Program-made: the position numbers and the translations under genes
Source: a virus
DNA length: 64,000 nt
Virus record (IMG/VR): IMGVR_UViG_3300025096_000004
Location: 124,001-188,000 of that record
Direction: 5' to 3' (one strand)
The notes under the pieces: model-generated
The model's database searches: none
Seen by the model: only the letters and a program-made list of their open reading frames with translations
Told to the model about the DNA's origin: nothing
Part shown: in pieces, positions 60,154 through 64,000 of the stretch
Position numbering within the stretch: position 1 is the stretch's first letter
Layout: the number at the start of each line of letters is the position of its first letter

Positions 60154-60783
60154 ATGTCTAAAAAAATTAAACTGGAAACCGAAGAGGATTCCGCAAAAGA
60201 ACAAGATCAGGACGCAGACGAATCGGCAGCAATCGCAGGTTTGCTTTCAAGCTTAGAAAGGCCTGACATGCGCAGCATGGCCTTGTTTGGAGAAATCGAT
60301 GAAGAAAAGGCCTCTGACATTTGTGTCGGCCTTCTTCTATTAAGTAAAAACAGTGATGAAGAGAAGCTTGGTCCCATTAACTTCTATATATCAACTTATG
60401 GTGGCAATGCTGATGACATGTTTTCCATAATTGATATGATGGATATTGCAAAGCGAAATTGTGAAATCCGCACCTACGGCCTTGGAAAGGTTATGTCAGC
60501 AGGTGTCCTTTTGTTGGCCAATGGAACACCGGGCAGCCGCTATGTTGGCAAACATTGCCGGATTATGATTCATTCATGCAATGCAGGATCTGTTGGAGAT
60601 ATTCATAATTTAAAAAATGAAATGGCCGCAATACAACACCAGCAAGAACAATACATCAACGCGTTGGTAGAAGTATCATCACTCACCAAGAGGCAGTTGA
60701 ACCGTCTTCTTGACAGAAAGGTTAATGTTTATTTAACAGCCACTGAGGCAATTGAGTATGGTATTGCTGATGAAATTATGTAG
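60154..60783 (+). CDS. clpP: ClpP-like serine protease
   Basis: 209 residues. The Ser-His-Asp triad can be placed: S115 (GKVMSAGVLLLANG), H140 (RIMIHSCNAG) and D187 (RLLDRKVNVYLTATEA). The oxyanion loop YGGNADD is kept. The N-terminal 35 residues are acidic and replace the usual ClpP processing segment. It could be a subunit of a phage Clp machine or a maturation protease; the gene order near lysis and chaperone genes gives no answer. No Clp ATPase is seen in the window. Confidence 0.9.
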   Translation: MSKKIKLETEEDSAKEQDQDADESAAIAGLLSSLERPDMRSMALFGEIDEEKASDICVGLLLLSKNSDEEKLGPINFYISTYGGNADDMFSIIDMMDIAKRNCEIRTYGLGKVMSAGVLLLANGTPGSRYVGKHCRIMIHSCNAGSVGDIHNLKNEMAAIQHQQEQYINALVEVSSLTKRQLNRLLDRKVNVYLTATEAIEYGIADEIM

Positions 60784-60794
60784 GAGATAAATTA

Positions 60795-61715
60795 ATGGCA
60801 ATTGATAGAGAATTTTACAACGAAGCCTCAGCCGCAAAGCTCGGCTGGGAACCCGAGTGGTTTGGTGTATCAACACACGACGACAGACTCACCAGAGCTA
60901 TTCGCAAGTTTCAAAAAGACAACGAACTGACTGCCGATGGCCTCTGTGGCCCATCTACTTTTCGTAGAATCTGGACCCATCGAGAGTCAAATATAGATGA
61001 CTATCGACAACCCTATGTTGTCGAGAAAGAAACCTCAGTCATTGTTCACAATGGCAAGTTCTTTCCAATTGAATGGCCTCGGGTTGTCCTGTGGTCAGAA
61101 AACCCATCCGGCCTCGATGCCAAAGAGGGAACCTATTCTTCTTATGCCGGCCACCCTGACAGGAAGCCCAGTTTCTTCGTTACACATTGGGACGTATGTC
61201 TTAGCAGCAAGTCGTGCCAATCTGTGCTTGCGAAGCGAGGAATCAGCATCCACTACATGATTGATAATGATGGTACAATTTACCAAGCATTGGACACCCA
61301 ACATGCCGCATGGCATGCCGGAGGGCGCAGGTGGAACCATAGCTCCATCGGGGTCGAAATAAGTAACGCATTTTCACTGAAGTACCAAAAAACATATATA
61401 TCTCGGGGGTTCGGAGAGCGCCCAGTAGTCACAGATGCCCGTGTACATGGAACCAAATTAAAGCCGCACTTAGGCTTCTATCCGGTACAAATTGAAGCCT
61501 TGAAGGCATTGTATAAAGCCATTCACGGAGCTACGGGTATCCCGTTGGAAACCCCACTCGACAGCAATGGTGATATGTTAACGAAAGTGTCCTCAACTGC
61601 GAAAGCAAACAAATTCAAGGGCTTCTTATCGCACTTCCATCTCACCAGAGGCAAGATCGATTGTGCAGGTCTTGACATCCAAAGGCTTTTAGAGGAGATC
61701 AAGAATGATCAATAA
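60795..61715 (+). CDS. N-acetylmuramoyl-L-alanine amidase endolysin with peptidoglycan-binding domain
   Basis: 306 residues. Residues about 25-60 are a PG_binding_1-like domain (LTRAIRKFQKDNELTADGLC, then GPSTFRRIW). The amidase part carries FFVTH131WD, SIHYMIDNDGTIYQALDTQH170, AAWHAGG, and SH280FHLTRGKIDCAGLD near the end, consistent with the zinc ligands of amidase_2. It cuts the bond between MurNAc and L-Ala in peptidoglycan. No signal peptide is visible, so a holin is expected. It overlaps the next gene by 11 bases. Confidence 0.9.
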   Translation: MAIDREFYNEASAAKLGWEPEWFGVSTHDDRLTRAIRKFQKDNELTADGLCGPSTFRRIWTHRESNIDDYRQPYVVEKETSVIVHNGKFFPIEWPRVVLWSENPSGLDAKEGTYSSYAGHPDRKPSFFVTHWDVCLSSKSCQSVLAKRGISIHYMIDNDGTIYQALDTQHAAWHAGGRRWNHSSIGVEISNAFSLKYQKTYISRGFGERPVVTDARVHGTKLKPHLGFYPVQIEALKALYKAIHGATGIPLETPLDSNGDMLTKVSSTAKANKFKGFLSHFHLTRGKIDCAGLDIQRLLEEIKNDQ

Positions 61716-62727
61716 GTTAAGCGAACTAGACAAGCTAATCACAGAAGTCATGAGTATGAGGGGCGTGGTTGCAGAGAAGGAGATGGCCACAAAAGATATT
61801 GACTTCGACCAAGAGGAAAAGCAACTTACAATCAAACTGCCGCAGTTCCGAATCACAGAGGATTGGGGAACCAAAGAGGGAAGACCCGATGTAATAAAAA
61901 AATTCTTTTCCAAAGTTGAAGGGGACACACTTGAGGCCAAAATCAAATCTTTGAACGATTTTGTTACCAATTGCGATGAAGAGTCGTGCATTAACGATGT
62001 CTCTGCTCCACAAGTTTTAACAAATCTCGTGACACTGGACATCTTGGCATCAATCATTCATCAATTCGGCCCTTCGCCTGCTGGCTTCTTGTTCGAAGCA
62101 TTCTTGGCAGCCCTTGTGAGCGGCACTCAAATCGTTCCTGATAAATCAATTTCCACTGAAGACATTATAAATAAAGATGGCCAACCAATAAGCATTAAAT
62201 TATTAAAGAAGGATGGTTATGTTCACGGCAGCTATAAAGACCTCGCCGCAGCTTGGACCCAAACCGGCCCAGATAAAGAAAAACCAGTTGTACAGGAAGC
62301 CGGAGAAGCATGGGACGGCACAATGAAATATCTTGTTGTCAACAAGTTGGGCTCCGAAGATGAACTGATCCTTCAGTGGTATCTGTTTCCCGTCACTAAG
62401 GTGCTTATGGCCGACATGCTAAAGGCAACAAAGTCCTCCGGCAAAAAAGGCCGCTATGCCGATATACACGGAACCCAATTCCGAATTAAAAAGGAATACT
62501 ATAAGCAATTCCCCCTTGCCACGCTAAACATTGGATCACGATCCAATATTGTTGAAATAGCCAGACGATACGCAGACAAGCTTGGAGATTCAATGTTTCA
62601 AATTTATTCATTGCTTGATTCTCTTGGCAACAACATTAACAACTACTTCTTAGACCAAGACACCAAAGCAGCGAAACTCGCCGCCGACCAAGCAGAAGAT
62701 CTCAAAAAAGCAATAGAAAATTATTAA
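61705..62727 (+). CDS. Unknown protein with putative capsid-targeting N terminus, nuclease-like core
   Basis: 340 residues. The N terminus MINKLSELDKLITEVMSMRG has I12-T13-E14/V15, the same position as two other candidates. PSPAGFLFEAFLAALVSG, then about 30 residues and PISIKLLKKDG, resembles a PD-(D/E)xK spacing (E...D...xK). GSYKDLAAAW follows. The likeness is suggestive only. The C terminus is Ala/Lys-helical. If packaged in the head, it might be injected to attack host DNA. Start overlaps the endolysin gene. Confidence 0.6.
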   Translation: MINKLSELDKLITEVMSMRGVVAEKEMATKDIDFDQEEKQLTIKLPQFRITEDWGTKEGRPDVIKKFFSKVEGDTLEAKIKSLNDFVTNCDEESCINDVSAPQVLTNLVTLDILASIIHQFGPSPAGFLFEAFLAALVSGTQIVPDKSISTEDIINKDGQPISIKLLKKDGYVHGSYKDLAAAWTQTGPDKEKPVVQEAGEAWDGTMKYLVVNKLGSEDELILQWYLFPVTKVLMADMLKATKSSGKKGRYADIHGTQFRIKKEYYKQFPLATLNIGSRSNIVEIARRYADKLGDSMFQIYSLLDSLGNNINNYFLDQDTKAAKLAADQAEDLKKAIENY

Positions 62728-62735
62728 CTTTTTAC

Positions 62736-62763
62736 TTGACAAAACATCAAAATGTGTTATATT
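62736..62763 (+). promoter_or_regulatory. Sigma-70-type promoter for groEL
   Basis: TTGACA, 16-base spacer, TGT-TATATT; drives the chaperonin gene at 62785. Confidence 0.87.
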
Positions 62764-62784
62764 ATATAAGAACATGGAGGATAA

Positions 62785-64000
62785 GTGAAACACTATCAAA
62801 ATGGACAAGAACTCAATGTAAAGATTTTAAGAGGCATTGATATTCTTGCAGACAATGTGGCATCCACACTTGGACCAAAAGGCCGCAATGTGATCCTATA
62901 TCACAAAGAAGAAAACATTCCCGTTATTACCAAAGATGGTGTGACGGTAGCAAAGTTTGTCGAGCTTGAAGATCCCTTCGAGAATGTCGGAGCGCAGATC
63001 ATCAAGCAAGCAGCAGCCAAGACGAACGAGACAGCAGGTGATGGAACAACCACCTCCACCGTATTGGCCCGAGGCATACTTAAAAAAGCACAAAAATACC
63101 TTATGGCTGGGGTGTCGCCTATTGAGCTTAAGCGAGGTATTGATCTCGCAGTGGCTGCAATCTGTACCAATTTGAAGGAAATGGCAACCCCAATTCAATC
63201 AGAGGAAGATATAGCACACATTGCAACCATCTCGGCTAACAATGATAAAGTTATTGGTACACTGGTTGCAACAGCAGTTGATAGAGCGGGTAAGGATGGC
63301 TCGGTGATAGTTGAAGAGGCCCGTTCACTTGAGACGAGCTTGGATCTTATTGAAGGATTTCGTTTCGACTCAGGCTATGCAGCTACTGCGTTCATTACGA
63401 ATGAGCGTAGTGGAACAGTTGAATATGAGACTCCGATGATTCTAGTGACGGACGAGAAGCTTGAACGTGTTGACCAAATTCTACCAGTCCTTGAATTAGC
63501 ATCCCGAGAAAATCGCCCTCTTCTGGTTATTGCGTCTGATATTGTGGACCAAGCCCTCGCCGCTCTTATTATGAATGCGGTTCGTGGAACGATGAAAGTG
63601 GCTGCAATTAAAGCTCCACGTTATGGCGAAGAAAGACGCTCAATAATGAAAGATCTCTGCCTTTCAACCGGAGCCACTATGATTACCCGAGAAAACTCGT
63701 TAACCCTAAAAGATGTTAAATTAGCACACTTTGGAGGGTGTAAAAAGGTATCTGCGGATAAAGGCTGGACAACAATAGTTGGAGGTAAAGGAAACTATGA
63801 TGAGATCGATAAGAAGATTGAAGCACTTAAAACAGAAATTCAACAGACTGAATCACTCAAAGCTTGTGAAAGAATACAGGAACGGATTACAAGACTTGCG
63901 TCTGGCATTGCTGTTATTCGTGTTGGCGCTGCTACTGACGTTGAAATGATTGAAAAAAAGCACCGCATCGATGATGCACTTGAAGCAGTCCGCTCAGCCC
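62785..64000 (+). CDS. groL: Chaperonin GroEL (N-terminal about 405 residues, runs off the window)
   Basis: Starts with GTG behind GGAGG and is open to the window end. GPKGRNVILYHKE, then ITKDGVTVAKFVELEDPFEN, AAGDGTTTST-like TAGDGTTTSTVLARG, ISANND, and the late AVIRVGAATDVEMIEKKHRI with DDALEAVRSA, are classic GroEL. The ATP-site Asp of TKDGV and GDGTTT and the Asp of the late D-D-A-L are kept. Apical-domain landmarks (RFDSGYAATAFITN, RGTMKVAAIKAPRYGEERR) are present. With the GroES-like gene at 46562 it may form a phage folding chamber. The C-terminal part is not visible. Confidence 0.96.
   Translation, partial: MKHYQNGQELNVKILRGIDILADNVASTLGPKGRNVILYHKEENIPVITKDGVTVAKFVELEDPFENVGAQIIKQAAAKTNETAGDGTTTSTVLARGILKKAQKYLMAGVSPIELKRGIDLAVAAICTNLKEMATPIQSEEDIAHIATISANNDKVIGTLVATAVDRAGKDGSVIVEEARSLETSLDLIEGFRFDSGYAATAFITNERSGTVEYETPMILVTDEKLERVDQILPVLELASRENRPLLVIASDIVDQALAALIMNAVRGTMKVAAIKAPRYGEERRSIMKDLCLSTGATMITRENSLTLKDVKLAHFGGCKKVSADKGWTTIVGGKGNYDEIDKKIEALKTEIQQTESLKACERIQERITRLASGIAVIRVGAATDVEMIEKKHRIDDALEAVRSA

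Noticed and set aside
1-64000. tRNA genes, CRISPR arrays, integrase or transposase
   Set aside because: I looked for cloverleaf-type TTCRANTC signals, evenly spaced direct repeats and recombinase motifs and saw none; I cannot exclude a divergent tRNA without a computed search.

Overview
The window is one continuous stretch of a large tailed double-stranded DNA phage with T4-like (myovirus) virion architecture. All 71 recognised genes are on the + strand. They are tightly packed, with many ATGA/TAATG stop-start overlaps, and no intergenic gap exceeds about 130 bases. I see no rRNA, tRNA, CRISPR array, insertion sequence or integrase. Shine-Dalgarno sites and sigma-70 type promoters point to a bacterial host, but the sequence does not identify it. 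The mixture of T4-like structural genes with a bacterial-type DNA polymerase III alpha subunit, a family A polymerase, class II ribonucleotide reductase, ThyX, GroES/GroEL and an S21-like protein suggests a big, probably environmental, phage rather than a close relative of coliphage T4.

Left part, 1-34.8 kb, virion module. Small head-associated genes, including a bS21-like protein (858-1094), lead into paired virion proteins and modular fibre-type proteins (1114-9202). These are followed by the prohead scaffold (gp22-like), the major capsid protein (gp23-like), two paralogous small beta-rich proteins that may decorate the capsid, and neck proteins (gp13/gp14-like). Next come the tail-sheath stabiliser (gp15-like), an enlarged sheath (gp18-like), two tail-tube paralogues (gp19-like), a gp26-like protein with a possible +1 frameshift extension, a tape-measure-like protein, a gp48/gp54-like pair, a gp53/LysM-like wedge protein, a 1,787-residue giant and another large virion-type protein. 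Portal, terminase and the prohead protease are not here and presumably lie outside the window. A recurrent ACTATTTACT motif and strong hairpin terminators divide this module.

Right part, 34.8-64 kb, replication, nucleotide and host-takeover module. Ten strong promoters share TTGACA, a 16-17 bp spacer and an extended -10 (usually TGTTATATT). They precede a short family A polymerase, a divergent tubulin/FtsZ-like protein, a GHKL ATPase, a gp32-like ssDNA-binding protein, an FKBP isomerase, thioredoxin, RecA, a separate 5'-3' exonuclease, a DnaB-type helicase, B12-dependent ribonucleotide reductase, a GroES-like protein, ThyX, DnaE, a 2-oxoglutarate oxygenase, dUTPase, an IMPDH/GMPR enzyme, ClpP, an amidase endolysin and the start of GroEL. 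The phage therefore seems to bring much of a bacterial-style replisome (Pol III alpha, Pol I-like polymerase, flap nuclease, helicase, SSB, RecA), dNTP supply and a folding machine.

The observations I rate highest are: (1) a set of proteins whose N termini look like T4-type capsid-targeting peptides ending in (I/L)-x-E, three of them with the predicted cut after Glu14; (2) the divergent tubulin/FtsZ-like protein; (3) a phage-encoded GroES/GroEL pair; (4) Pol III alpha coexisting with a split Pol I; (5) the S21-like protein inside a structural operon; (6) the possible +1 frameshift before the tape-measure gene. All functional statements rest on reading the sequence and remembered family motifs. 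No database search was run.
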